Part shown: in pieces, positions 1 through 10,700 of the stretch | Layout of the letters: each line of letters starts with the position of its first letter | Numbering within the stretch: position 1 is the first letter of the stretch | Assembly: GCA_023374025.1 (NCBI GenBank) | Contig: SIJG01000030.1 | Span: 57,422-121,421, forward strand | DNA length: 64,000 nucleotides | Direction of reading: 5' to 3' | Origin: Heterodera schachtii | Lineage: Eukaryota; Nematoda; Chromadorea; Rhabditida; Heteroderidae | Notes under the pieces: generated by a model | The model's database searches: none | What the model was told of the DNA's origin: nothing | Seen by the model: the letters and a program-made list of their open reading frames with translations, nothing else | Program-made: the position numbers and the translations under genes

Positions 1-273
1 ACGCGAAAAAAAAACATTTTTACTGCTTTGACAAAAATTAATTGAGCATGCTTAATTATTTATAATTTATTTACGCCCATCATTCATTAATGATCATTAA
101 TTAGTTGGCTTTTTGTTTAAAAGTTATAGCAATTTTAATAGATTGGGTTAACTATCCGAATATGTACAATTGGCATATCATTGGATTAACCAAATGGCCA
201 CCAAATGATGCTAATTAATATAATTTTTTTGGCTTCACCCTACCAAATGAATTGTGGTCATTTGGGGGCTCAC

Positions 274-1790
274 CGTTTGTCCAAAAAGTGTCTGTAAGGG
301 GAGCCGATGCGAAGTGCGATGCTCAAATAGGCCGGAAGCACAATATTGGGCAGCACCTTCACATTGCACATGATGCTGGCCAGCCAATGAAGCCGACCCC
401 GGGGGCCAATTAGCATGGCATTTCCGGAATGATTTTGAACAAAATGAACGCCTTAATGGGCCAATGAATGCCGGCGGAAGACTAATAATGACTCATTGAA
501 TTTGAATATTGGCACAACCAACCATTAACGAGTCCGTCGACAAATTTAACACGGTTGCTATCTTCAAACATTTTCAGAAATTGCGGGTCATCGATTATAT
601 TCTGTCGGCGGGGGGGGGGGGGGGGGAAGATTGGGGGGATTTGGCATTTTCGGATAATGCCTCGAGCAATTCCGTTCTGCCGGGCGTTTTCATATCCAAA
701 ATCAAAGTCCATTGACCACTTTTGACCGCGTTAGTTATGTCGTTCATTGCTTAATGAATGGCACAAATATTGTGTTAAAATGCTCAATCTTTTGGCAAAC
801 ATTCGAATTTTGGTTTCATTGTGGAAAAGCTGAACAAAGGGACCAAAAAAGCACAAAAATTTGCCTTTAAAATTAAAAATTTAACAATTTTTAATTGTTT
901 ATTTGCCCATTTCTTGCCAATGTAAGAAAAGCGGCGAGATGAAAAGTGAAAAGGACAATTAGTGAAGAGAAATGCCGCGAGGGATGAACACGGACTGAAA
1001 CACGGAAAAAGATTAAGCCAAAACAATTATTGGCAATTTGAATATTCGAATCCTACCGAAAACCACAGACAGAAAATGTTAAAAAAGCGAATTAAAATGC
1101 TTAAAAAAGATTGCCCTGATGTGCAAAAAATGAGAAGAAGCGCGACGGTGAATAGCTTTTGGTCGTCGGCACCGCAACAAATGAAAAAACGCCGTTGGCA
1201 AAACTTTCCGCATTTTTTCCAATGAAAGAAAAAGCGCCAAAAGAAATGAGCAACAAAAGGAGCAGAACCAATGCCAACTAAACCAGGTTTAAGTTGGATA
1301 ATGGCATTCACATTTCCCACCACAACCTGCCAATGGAAAGCGCTAAATAAAACTTGTGCCACGTCCATTTCTGTAACTCGGACGAGGACGGCACTCTCCT
1401 GGAAGCCGACTGGCACTGTAAAGTCGGCGATGTTGTAACGCTCATCATTCATAATGGTGCCGCCAGCCAGAATTTCCGCTTCCTCAACAAACGCAAATCA
1501 ATTTTGATCAGTTCTTCGGATCGGATTTAAGCCCCGTTATTGTAACCACAACGGACAGATCGCCAGTAAAAAGCCAAGAAGTAATGTGAATTATTAATTA
1601 TTGTATGGGTCCTATGCCAATTCCAACCCCTTCTGCCAGCATGCCAAGTGCGCCGTTCCATTTGCCCAATGGGCCCTTTTTGCCCCATCCCTCATGCTGC
1701 ATCGACACAATATCATAGCTCAGATTCAGACTCTTGGCCATGTCGCGCAATATTTCCCAAACGATGCCGGAAAAGTGAAAAGTGAGGGGA
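274..1790 (-). CDS. Ionotropic glutamate receptor-like, partial
   Basis: A ligand-gated cation channel of the iGluR family is read on the minus strand. The first half of the S1 ligand-binding lobe lies at about 1618-1790, with a segment FSGIVWEILRDMAKSL followed by KWNGALGMLAEG, matching the family pattern of a helix then WNG. The second half lies at about 1325-1478 and contains ER.NIADFTVP. The two join in frame if a GC donor is used at 1617 and the acceptor is at 1479. The S2 lobe is visible at 274 to about 425, with a CNV segment followed by IGSPYRHFLDK, as in the family's NCNL...GSPYR, and a GTGAGC donor next to it. The pore segments between 430 and 1320 could not be traced. The gene continues beyond the left edge and its upstream exons were not found. 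A GA-rich microsatellite lies just upstream (1790-1930). It is divergent, so the subtype (AMPA/kainate-like or other) is not assigned. Confidence 0.6.
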
Positions 1791-1794
1791 GAGA

Positions 1795-2840
1795 GTAAAG
1801 GCAGAGAAATAGAGGTGATCAGAGAAAAAGGAAAAATAAGAGGTAATCAGAGAAAAAAGGAAGAGAGAGAGACTGGATGATCAGCAGAGAATGAGAGAAA
1901 AGGGAATAGAATTGATTAATCGGAGAAGTGAGAGAAGGTAGGTAATCTTATGCTTATGCATTTGATCAAACCTGGTCCATGCACCATGTGATTGAGATCA
2001 TTGACCTGTCAATGGAACAAACCAAGGTAAGTGCGACGCGTGCCAACTTACATATGGCGCGTCAATCTTTGGCACTACGACTTTCAGAGTTCGGTTAATC
2101 ATTTCGTTGATTTTCAATTTGCGCATTTTTTTTAATTTTCCAACAGAAACCCCAAAATAAGCAATGGAAAAAGCCAAATAAAAAAGGTTTTTGTTAATGC
2201 AAATAAAAGCCAAAGGCGAAGGACGGACGGCACAGAATCAAATTGCACCAATTAAATGTGAAACGGCGAGAAAACGAACCGAACAAAAATAAATGAAATG
2301 AAATGAAATGAATACTCACAATTAGACAATTAGCGCAAGTGTCAATTTGCATATTTGGCGTAAATGTTTTTTATTATTAATATTAATAACATAAATCTGT
2401 ACAAAAAGTAAAGCGTGCTTAATTTTTAATTTCCATTTTGGTCGATTCTTTTGTCTTTGTTTTATTAAAGGTTAAAAAATAATTATTTTTGACAAAAATA
2501 ACTTTTCCACCAAAATATTCCCAATTATTTTATCATTCACTACTCATTCACTGCTTAATTATTCCCAGCTCTGCTGGCACGGATTCATTAAAAGTGCCAT
2601 TGTTTGGCAGCTTTCTTTTCCAATAAATGCAATGGCCGCGTTCATGTGTCAGCTCAAATTGCAAAATGTCACGTAACAAAAATCAATCCAACAATTTTTA
2701 AAAATTTAATTAATAATGAAAACGCATTTTTATTTAGTGAAAATTTGTATTTATTCGTTCATTAAAATGTCCCCAAACAGTGACGTCAAACAAATTGATT
2801 TGGAATGTAAAGTTTTTTTTTCTTAAATTCAAAATTGAAA
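1795..2840. other. Noncoding stretch with GA-rich microsatellite
   Basis: This is AT-rich sequence with purine-rich GAGAGA runs at 1790-1930. A short stretch at about 1960-2010 could be an upstream exon of the glutamate receptor on the minus strand, but no domain is recognisable. Nothing else is supported. Confidence 0.4.
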
Positions 2841-2844
2841 AATG

Positions 2845-3212
2845 CCCGGTACTTCCGTGTTTTGACCCCCCCCCCCATAAAAATATCATAATCCCGACAG
2901 AGGAAATCACATTTATAGGGTAGTTTTAGGCGCTGATCAAGAATTCGCCTTCAAAACTGCCACAATGATTTTCATCATGTTATTTGACAATGCTTTTTCG
3001 AAAAGAAATAACCATTCTTGTCATATATCAATCGATTGCTATAGTCGAGAGGAAGCGAATGGTAATTGTTTAAGGGTTCTACGAAAAGCATTGATAAAAT
3101 CGTAGATTTTTGTACTTTCGAGCGCCTAAAACTACTCTGAAAAAGTGCTTTCCTCTGTCGGGATCATGTGACATTTTTATGGGGGGTAGCGAAATACGGA
3201 ACTACCTAATAC
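2845..3212. repeat. Foldback (palindromic) element
   Basis: Two arms of about 90 bases face each other. The left arm runs from CCGGTACTTCCGT through CCCGACAGAGGAAA to GTAGTTTTAGGCGCT. The right arm repeats the same blocks as reverse complement, ending ACGGAACTACC. The central part is not paired. Structure is that of a MITE or foldback element; no coding capacity and no clear target duplication. Confidence 0.7.
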
Positions 3213-3604
3213 CCATTTGATTAATTAATTATTGCTCATTTGATCATCAATTAACCTGTTAGTAATCATTTCCTTTTCCAATTAAGCTTGTACGCAATGC
3301 GAATGCAAACTTTACAAGCCCGACTATTTCTACTCGGTGAAATGTCTCTGTGGCCATCTCGACTTAATGCACAATGAAAAGGCCGAAGAAATATAGTAAA
3401 ATAAGAATAATTAAGTAAAACATTCACTTTTGTTTCGATGATATATGTATTTATATTATTGTATAAATTATGCAAAAATATTTTTCTAGTTTAAACCAAT
3501 AAAATATAATGTTTGAAAATACATCATTATTTACGTGTTCAACTTTTAAATTGTCTAATTTGTTAATTGAACAAAGCGATACTTAAACAAATTAATTTAA
3601 AAAA

Positions 3605-5663
3605 TCAAGTGGTTTTTGGATTTAATCGAGTCACAACCATCGGTTGTACTTTCTGAAGGTTGGTCCCATTCATTTTTCTTCTTATCGGCTCGTACCATAC
3701 CCTTCTCAAAGCTTTGCGAAACATCGAACTAAAATTAAAAAATATAAAAGTAAATTAATAAAATTGAATTGGCATTGGCATTGGCACCTCGTCAAGGCAT
3801 AAATAATGAAATTGATGGCAAAATTGAAGCAATAAAGGTAAAGCGAGTTGGAAATCAGCAGGAAATATTTGCTGTAAATTTCGCTGTTAAAGTCGGAGGA
3901 AGTGAGCACAAATTTGAGAATATTGCGCACATTGTACGGCAAATTCAACAGGACGAAGACAATTGGGATCACAAAAAGGACGGTATTATTACACTTCACT
4001 TCAGCAGAAGCAGCGGAAGAGCCTAAGGGAAGAGAAATGGTAATGGAAAAATACGGTATGGGGGCAGGGATACGGTGACACACAGGCAGAGAAAGGAAAA
4101 CGAAGTGGAAAAGCAATTCATATGGTAGAGAAGGGGGGATACGGTGACACACAGGCAGAGAAAGGAAAACGAAGTGGAAAAGCAATTCATATGGTAGAGA
4201 AGGGGGGATACGGTGACACACAGGCAGAGAAAGGAAAACGAAGTGGAAAAGCAATTCATATGGTAGAGAAGGGGGGATACGGTGACACACAGGCAGAGAA
4301 AGGAAAACGAAGTGGAAAAGCAATTCATATGGTAGGAAAGGGGGGATACGGTGACACACAGGCAGAGAAAGGAAAACGAAGTGGAAAAGCAATTCATATG
4401 GTAGGAAAGGGGGGATACGGTGACACACAGGCAGCAAACGCAGCAAATACCTTGTAGGATATTGAGGGACCGTATCTTGAGCATAATTACCACGTTGGCA
4501 AATACAACAACAGCAAACGGCAAAAGAAATGTGAAGAAAAGACGCGGCCAAAAGAACAAAAGCTAAAAATGAATACCTAAAAGAAACTGTAACATTTATT
4601 TTTGAGTAAAAGCTAATTTTGGCTGTGAATTGAACCGTCGGTTCCTCCTACATATTTCTTGGCTATCATCCACTGACTAATAATGCCATCGTAGTACTCA
4701 TTCGTTTTCAACCACTCATACTGTATATTTAATAAGAAATGGACAATATGTTAGGAGGACTCGACGGGTGGAATCGAACCCATCGTCCACCCAATCCGAG
4801 GGCAGCTTTACCATTGAACTACCGAAGCATATTCGCCCTGCCTTTCTTTTATGGATCTTATCAATCCCCGCTTTCCGCATTTTAATCCCCAATCAGTCAG
4901 CTTCTTTCTTATAATTTTTTCTATGGCTTTTATTATTCTCCATTCGCTTACATAAGCATCTGATGAATCATAATCGTAAGCGCATTTTTCGTTGACTTCG
5001 GCCGAGGATTGGACGAGAATTGCGACCCGTTCATTTTGCGTGTCTTTGAGGGCAAATTTCAGATTGAAGTTGAACAAAATGAGGGGAATCAGCCAAAAGA
5101 AGACCAATTTCCATCGGTTCAATTGTGAGTACTGAGAAGAACAATTAGGTGGAAATTAATTTCTTAAACAATTAAAATGGGCGCACTTTTAAATGTTGAA
5201 GAGGGAAAACGACGGAGAAAAAGCGTTCGGCTGTCAGCGAAATCATCGAAAAACTGCTCACATAAATGGGCAAATTGAAAAAGTATTCGGTCATTGCGCA
5301 CGTCAAAAAGTTGAACACGTCGAAACGGAAGAGCGGCTGAAGAAAAAAGTCGAGCAAAAGCACAGAGTCGGAGCAGAGCAACACCAACAGGTAAATGTTG
5401 ACATAATTCTAAGGGGAAAAGTGGGCAATTAATGATCAATCAACCAATTAACAAACAATTAACAGTTGAAAATGCCAATTTAATTATTAAACCCAACGAA
5501 AGTCCACGAGTGTTTTTACCTTTTTCAGGTCGGACAGAACAATGGTCAGAAATGCGATCAGATTTCCGATCAAACCAAAAATGGAAATGGCGAACGGAAT
5601 ATAAAGGATCCCGTCACTGACGGTGACATTTGTCGAAAGTTCGGATACATTCGAATGAACCAT
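3605..5663 (-). CDS. Class A (rhodopsin-like) GPCR, FMRFamide/peptide receptor type
   Basis: A complete seven-exon gene, exons 5520-5663, 5187-5408, 4952-5131, 4652-4720, 4451-4562, 3788-4022 and 3605-3728, all phases agreeing, 361 residues. The short N-terminus has two N-glycosylation sites (NVS, NVT). TM1 carries GLIGNL. TM3 starts at a conserved Cys and ends TAERFF, so ERF replaces the DRY motif. TM4 begins WKLVFF. Extracellular loop 2 holds a Cys (KCAYDY) for the disulfide. TM5 is followed by VVIMLKIR. TM7 contains INFIIYALT, an NFxxY form of NPxxY common in invertebrate FMRFamide-type receptors. The tail begins SSMFRKALRRVW, the usual helix 8. It should sit in the plasma membrane and signal through G proteins; the ligand is unknown. 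The intron between TM5 and TM6 holds a 69-bp minisatellite, and the one between exons 3 and 4 holds a tRNA-like sequence. Confidence 0.85.
4062..4446. repeat. 69-bp minisatellite inside a GPCR intron
   Basis: The core TACGGTGACACACAGGCAG recurs at 4071, 4140, 4209, 4278, 4347 and 4416, a strict 69-base period with almost no divergence. The array lies wholly inside the GPCR intron 4023-4450, which has a good donor (CAAG then GTATTT) and acceptor (CCCTTAG). Because 69 is divisible by three, open frames run through it on both strands, but they are by-products of the period. Confidence 0.9.
4757..4828 (-). tRNA. tRNA-like sequence (degenerate)
   Basis: On the minus strand a perfect A box (TAGTTCAATGG) and a perfect B box (GGTTCGATTCC) stand at tRNA spacing. 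The acceptor arm GCTTCGG does not pair with the corresponding 3' positions, and the T stem pairs poorly, so this is probably a tRNA pseudogene or the head of a SINE. It lies in the intron between GPCR exons 3 and 4, in the same orientation as the gene. Confidence 0.35.
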
Positions 5664-7788
5664 TAATTGTCCTTTTACTCCGTTGAGGAAATTTATCCGA
5701 CCTATGGACGATAAATGCGCACAATGAATGTAAAATATTTTACCTTTTTATCAGCGTCTCATTTGTTAAATTTTCATTTCATTAGCAATGCTTTCAATAT
5801 TCACAAATCATAAAATTAAATCATTCGGCGAATTGCTCAAATTGAGAAATTAAATTTGCACTGACAATTCATTCATTGAACTGGAAATTAATGTTTATTG
5901 AATTTTGAATGCTTATGTACTGATTGATAATATTTGATTAAGAAAGGGCTTCAATTCGGAGAAAAACCACAAATTTAAAACTCATTAATAAATGATTTAT
6001 CACTTTAAATTCTTTTCTTATGGCATTTAAATGGCGTATTATTGGCAACTTGTTCCGCATGGGCCAGACTAATGCAATAAAAACAATTCATTAAACGGCG
6101 GTCGCTTTCATCACGGCAAAAATTTTAGAAAAGAACTTTTGTTAATTTTCGTAATGGCAAATTAAAGAAAAACAAATGGCTAAAAACGAAATTGATAAAA
6201 TGATATTCATTTTATTGGAAAAAGGAAAATATAAAAATACAATAATTTTAACATTTGTAGAAAAACAGGGGAAGAATTGGAGTTCTAAACGGGGGGGGGG
6301 GGGGGGAACAGACCGATCTTTAGGGGGGAAACAAATCTTCACGCACAATCTTTTTATGAATTTTGTTGGTGTGTGGACATTTCGCCAACTGGACATCTCG
6401 CCAACTGACATTTCGCCAACTAAACTAAAATAAATATTTTATGATTTTATTTGACGGTGGGGGGGGGGGGGGTAAACGAAGTTTGGGCGGTGGAAATGGC
6501 CTTTTGTGATTGTCCAAGGCTCTTAAGCGATGCTCCGTCCCACCACTGTTTTAGCGGTTGCTTCTTTGTTGGGCCAAGTCACTTCATTTTCATTTGGCCC
6601 ATTAATCACTGCTTCTCCGCTCATTAAATAACTTTTAATTTCTCTTATTTTTAATTTATTTATTTAAAAATAAAATTGAAACCCCTACAGTGTTTCTGAC
6701 TCTTTTGTCTTCCAAAATTACAAATTATTAATTTGAATTTTTCCTCTTCCGCCCAAATCCCTCCCCAAAATTCCGTCTCATTAGCGCTAATTCCGTCCAT
6801 TAATCACTCGACGAAATTCTCAAAGTGCTTTCGGCAATGTGAGCAACGAACAGCTGGCTGTTGGTTCGGATTTGAGTTTCTCGAGGGGTTAAAGCTTCAT
6901 ATGCCAGCAAATGACACAATCAAACGCATTGATTTGTGGGGCCATCGGACAAACGGCGAAATTTGTCGGGAGCACACATTGAAATTGAATTGAACTCGGG
7001 TCGTGTTTCGTGTTAAAGCAATTCGATCTTTCACAATTTGGTCATGGTGATCATGAAAAGTGATCAGACAATATTTAGTAGTCAAATGATTATTTACAAA
7101 AAATTAAAAATAAAATAAATCAAATAAATACTCAGACAAATAAAAAATAAATAAATTATGTTAAATTTCAATAAATCAGTCCAAATACAATAAATATATT
7201 AAGGTGTGTGGCAAAAGCATGGACAAAACAAAACAAAACAAATATCGGACCGTTATTCCGTTATTTAATTTGAGACAAAATAATATATTAAGTCACCATA
7301 TTTTGTACAGCAAAATCACCAAGAAAATGCTCAAACTTTCTTCCCCATTTTCCTTTCCGAAAAAGCAACGTAATAAAATTTGGCCCACCATTTCCGTCCC
7401 TTTTTCTGTGGTGCCAAATTTATTCCCTCCCCGGCACATTTTTATCTTTTGGACAAAATGCTTACAATTTTCAGATGCTTTGAGAGGCACTTAAACATTT
7501 CCACTTCACGTTAAAGGTTATAAAAACTGCAAAAACGATAGATGCCAAAATGTTTCTGCTGCTGATGAGTAATCAAAGTTATTGTCTGTATATATGAGCA
7601 TACAGTAATTTGTGGTAGTACTGTAATCATCATCATTCGGGTACTGTATAAACAAATAGCTGATTGTGAGTATCTCAGCCTTTGTTCTTCAGCGAACAAT
7701 TATGATGATGCCAAGTGGGTATTTTATTTACAATAAATGAGTCAAAAAATCTCATTTTTTTTAAGCGGAAGCGTTGCTGCTTTTTCAG
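5664..7788. other. Intergenic region between two divergent genes
   Basis: This separates the GPCR (-) from the GFR-like gene (+). It holds poly-G tracts at 6292-6306 and 6461-6472, a short tandem of CATTTCGCCAACTGGA-type units at 6373-6421, and many TTAATTA/AATAAA stretches. The open frame at 6733-6993 has several Cys and could hold an upstream exon of the GFR-like gene, but no splice junction could be proved. A promoter or signal-peptide exon for that gene must lie here or just upstream; none was identified. Confidence 0.4.
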
Positions 7789-10700
7789 TTGTCCTTTTTG
7801 ACGGCATTTTGCAACACCATTGGCACATCAATCAAAGATCGGTTTGCTCGCTCGCCGGACTCGGAGCAAATACGGCACTGGAAAATGGCATTCAGCGGCG
7901 GTATGTTCAGAAATTACGGCACCAAAGAAAAGGACAGTCGGCTTGATTCATAAAAAACTCTTATTAACATATGACTTGCAAACATACTTTCTGGCCATAA
8001 ATACAGATTTGGCACCTGCGGGTTTTTCTCGGCGATTGTCCACGGCGGTGTCGTGCCAATGGGCGTTGAATGAGTTGTGCCTTCGGCACGTGTCGTGTCG
8101 CGAGCTGTGGACATTGTTCCGACGCAATTGTGCGGTCGATGCGCAGAATCAATGCCAAATGGCCAATAAGTGGGCGGAAAGGGACGGGGGGAGGACACTC
8201 ATAAAATAATGTATCAAAATCATGTCGATTATTTTAAATTTAAGGCATTAAAATAAAAATATTTGAAAATTGTCAGGAACGACTGCTGGCAGTCATTCGA
8301 GGGCATCAGTTGGACCGGACTCGGCTCATGCACTTGCGCAGGGAACAATTCTGATTGCCATTGGATTCGTCTGCAGACAAATTACAACAAATGCATTTGT
8401 GTGTTGGCACTTTTGAAAAACTGATCAAAAACGAATAATTGATCAATCAATACAAAGAAAGGCTAAAATCGATCGAATCATTAAAAATGATAATTTGATC
8501 GAAATTTATCAAAGATTCTTTTCTTCAGATGAGCTTAACCACGAAGCCGATTGGCATGCTCACAATCAGCTTTCAACTGCAGCACAATTTTCCTCGAGAA
8601 CGACAACAAAAACATTTCAACAAGAGGGAAATTTGCACGAAAGTGTTGGGGTGGAAAAGTGGAGGGACGAGAGACAACGGGATCAGTGGAGAGAAAAGGA
8701 AGGGAAAGAGACGATCAGAGAGAACGGGGAAGAGGAGAAAAAGAAAAAATGCACGTCGAGAATCAGTGGAGGAAGAGGAGGAGAAGAAGGAGAAAAAGAG
8801 AGTGGAAGAATTCAAAATGAACGAACGAAAGATGATAATATAGAAAAAGAGAGACAGAGAATAGAGAAAGAACAGGAAGACAGTAAAAAGAAAAAGAGTG
8901 AGGAAGAAAGACAGAGGAAAGAGAAAGAACGGGAAGACAGTCAAAGGAAAAAGAGTGAGGAAGAAAGACAGAGGAAAGAGAAAGAACGGGAAGACAGTCA
9001 AAGGAAAAAGAGTGAGGAAGAAAGACAGAGGAAAGAGAAAGAACGGGAAGACAGTCAAAGGAAAAAGAGTGAGGAAGAAAGACAAAGGAAAGAGAAAGAA
9101 CGGGAAGACAGTCAAAGGAAAAAGAGTGAGGAAGAAAGACGAAGGAGGATAGCGAAAGAGGAAGAACGAAAGAAGAAGTATGAAGAAGAAAGGAAGAGGT
9201 GGAGAGAACAACAGCAAAAGATGAGAGAGAGAAAGAAAGATGAAAATAGAGTAAATTTAACCGAAATTGAAGAGAAACAAAAAAAGGAAAGAAATATTTT
9301 AAGCCAAAGGAAAGTTGAAGAAAAACAGACAAAAGGAAAACAGCATTTGGATGGGGGAAGAATGGAAGAGAAACAGACAGAAGAGAAAGAGCATTGGTCG
9401 ACAAATCGAAATGAGCACGGCACAATGAGACAAAAAGAGGGGGGAAACCGGCGGATTCGCATTTTACAAAAAATAAAGGATATGAGAAAAGGTAAATGAG
9501 AGATGAGTAATCAATCAAAGGCATAGTCAAACTAAAACTGAAAACGGATTAACAGACAAATCCAAGGGAAAAGGCGGCGGGGGGGGGGGGGGGGGAAAGT
9601 AAGGGGAACAAATCGGAGGGAGGTGGGGGGGGGGGGGGGGAGAGAGGGGGACGAACGAGAAGACCTTTCGGGAATTACACAAATAACTTCCGCAACAATC
9701 AGTCGCCGGAAGCGATGTGCCGCCAACGGAGCGAGCAAAAGCTATGCCAAACAACAGCAGCAACGAAGTGCCGACATTGGAACTGCAACAGATTTCACCA
9801 ACGGCAGAGAGTCAGCGACTGATTACCCAAATGGAACAACCGCCGACTGAGCCAAGCGACGGGGGGACAGCGACGACAACAGCAAGGAGTACAACAGCAC
9901 CATTTGGGGAAAAGCAGTCAAAAGCAAATGCATCGAAAGGTGAAAAGGACATTCATTCATTCATAAAGGGATGATTCATTTTAGTAATTAATTATTAAAA
10001 GAAGCGCTGCGCTAATAATTCAAATCAGTCAATCGGCTTTAAAGTGATTTGATATATCCGATGGCTTTTCATCAGTTTGTTTGAACTCTTTTCCGCTCCC
10101 CCCCCCCCCCCCGCGTCTCTCAATTTTAAATTTTTTTTGCAATAAGCAGCATTCTGTGAACATGCGAAATTGACTCCTCGTAGGCCAACTTTGTGAATAA
10201 ATTGCTTGGAATGTGTGCCGTGCCATTTCCTTTGTTTGTTTAACGAACGAACAGCACAAAAAAATGAACAAAACATTGACATTACCAAACAAATAATTAA
10301 TCGACAATTTGGGCTTTTTTAATTTCAATTTTTCATTTTGCTTAGATGGGGATGGATTTGTTAAACATTTTTAAACAAATGCCGAAACAAATGCATTAGA
10401 TTTCGGTTGGCAATCTCTGTTTGCATTTTGTTTTGGCCCCTCTTCACTTTAGCCCACACTCACTCGTCCCCCAAATGCTAAATCCGTCCCCTCTCCTCCC
10501 CTTTTATACCCTTCGTCTTTCCCCCGCCCCTCCCTCTCCAAAGGCACTTTTCCTCTCATTTGGCCCTCCACAAAAACTCATTTGAGCGCGTCACCATCGT
10601 TAATGGGCCCACTCATCAGCGAACACCTTGGCCATTCAGAGACAAAAACATGGGCAAAAGCGGTGAAGATGGGCCACTTCTGAACACCAAAGCTTCACCA

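Noticed and set aside
962..1225. Plus-strand ORF of 87 codons rich in Lys and Arg
   Set aside because: It opposes the glutamate receptor, whose S1 and S2 motifs are on the minus strand; no domain or splice support.
3706..4559. Long ORFs on both strands through 4.06-4.45 kb, with Cys/Pro- or Gly/Lys-rich repeats
   Set aside because: They are by-products of the 69-bp minisatellite, which lies in a well-defined GPCR intron; only the TM5 and TM6 parts at their edges are coding.
4757..4828. A working tRNA gene
   Set aside because: The A and B boxes are perfect but the acceptor and T stems do not pair, so it is listed only as tRNA-like.
7737..7946. ORF starting MSQKISFFLSGSVAAF as the first exon of the GFR-like gene
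   Set aside because: Its frame does not join exon 2; the frame entered through the acceptor at 7788 does. It may lie partly in an intron.
8573..9530. Leu/Phe/Ser-rich antisense ORFs
   Set aside because: They are complements of the purine-rich GFR-like exon 4; the 57-base period keeps antisense frames open. The plus-strand frame is the one that splices in phase on both sides.
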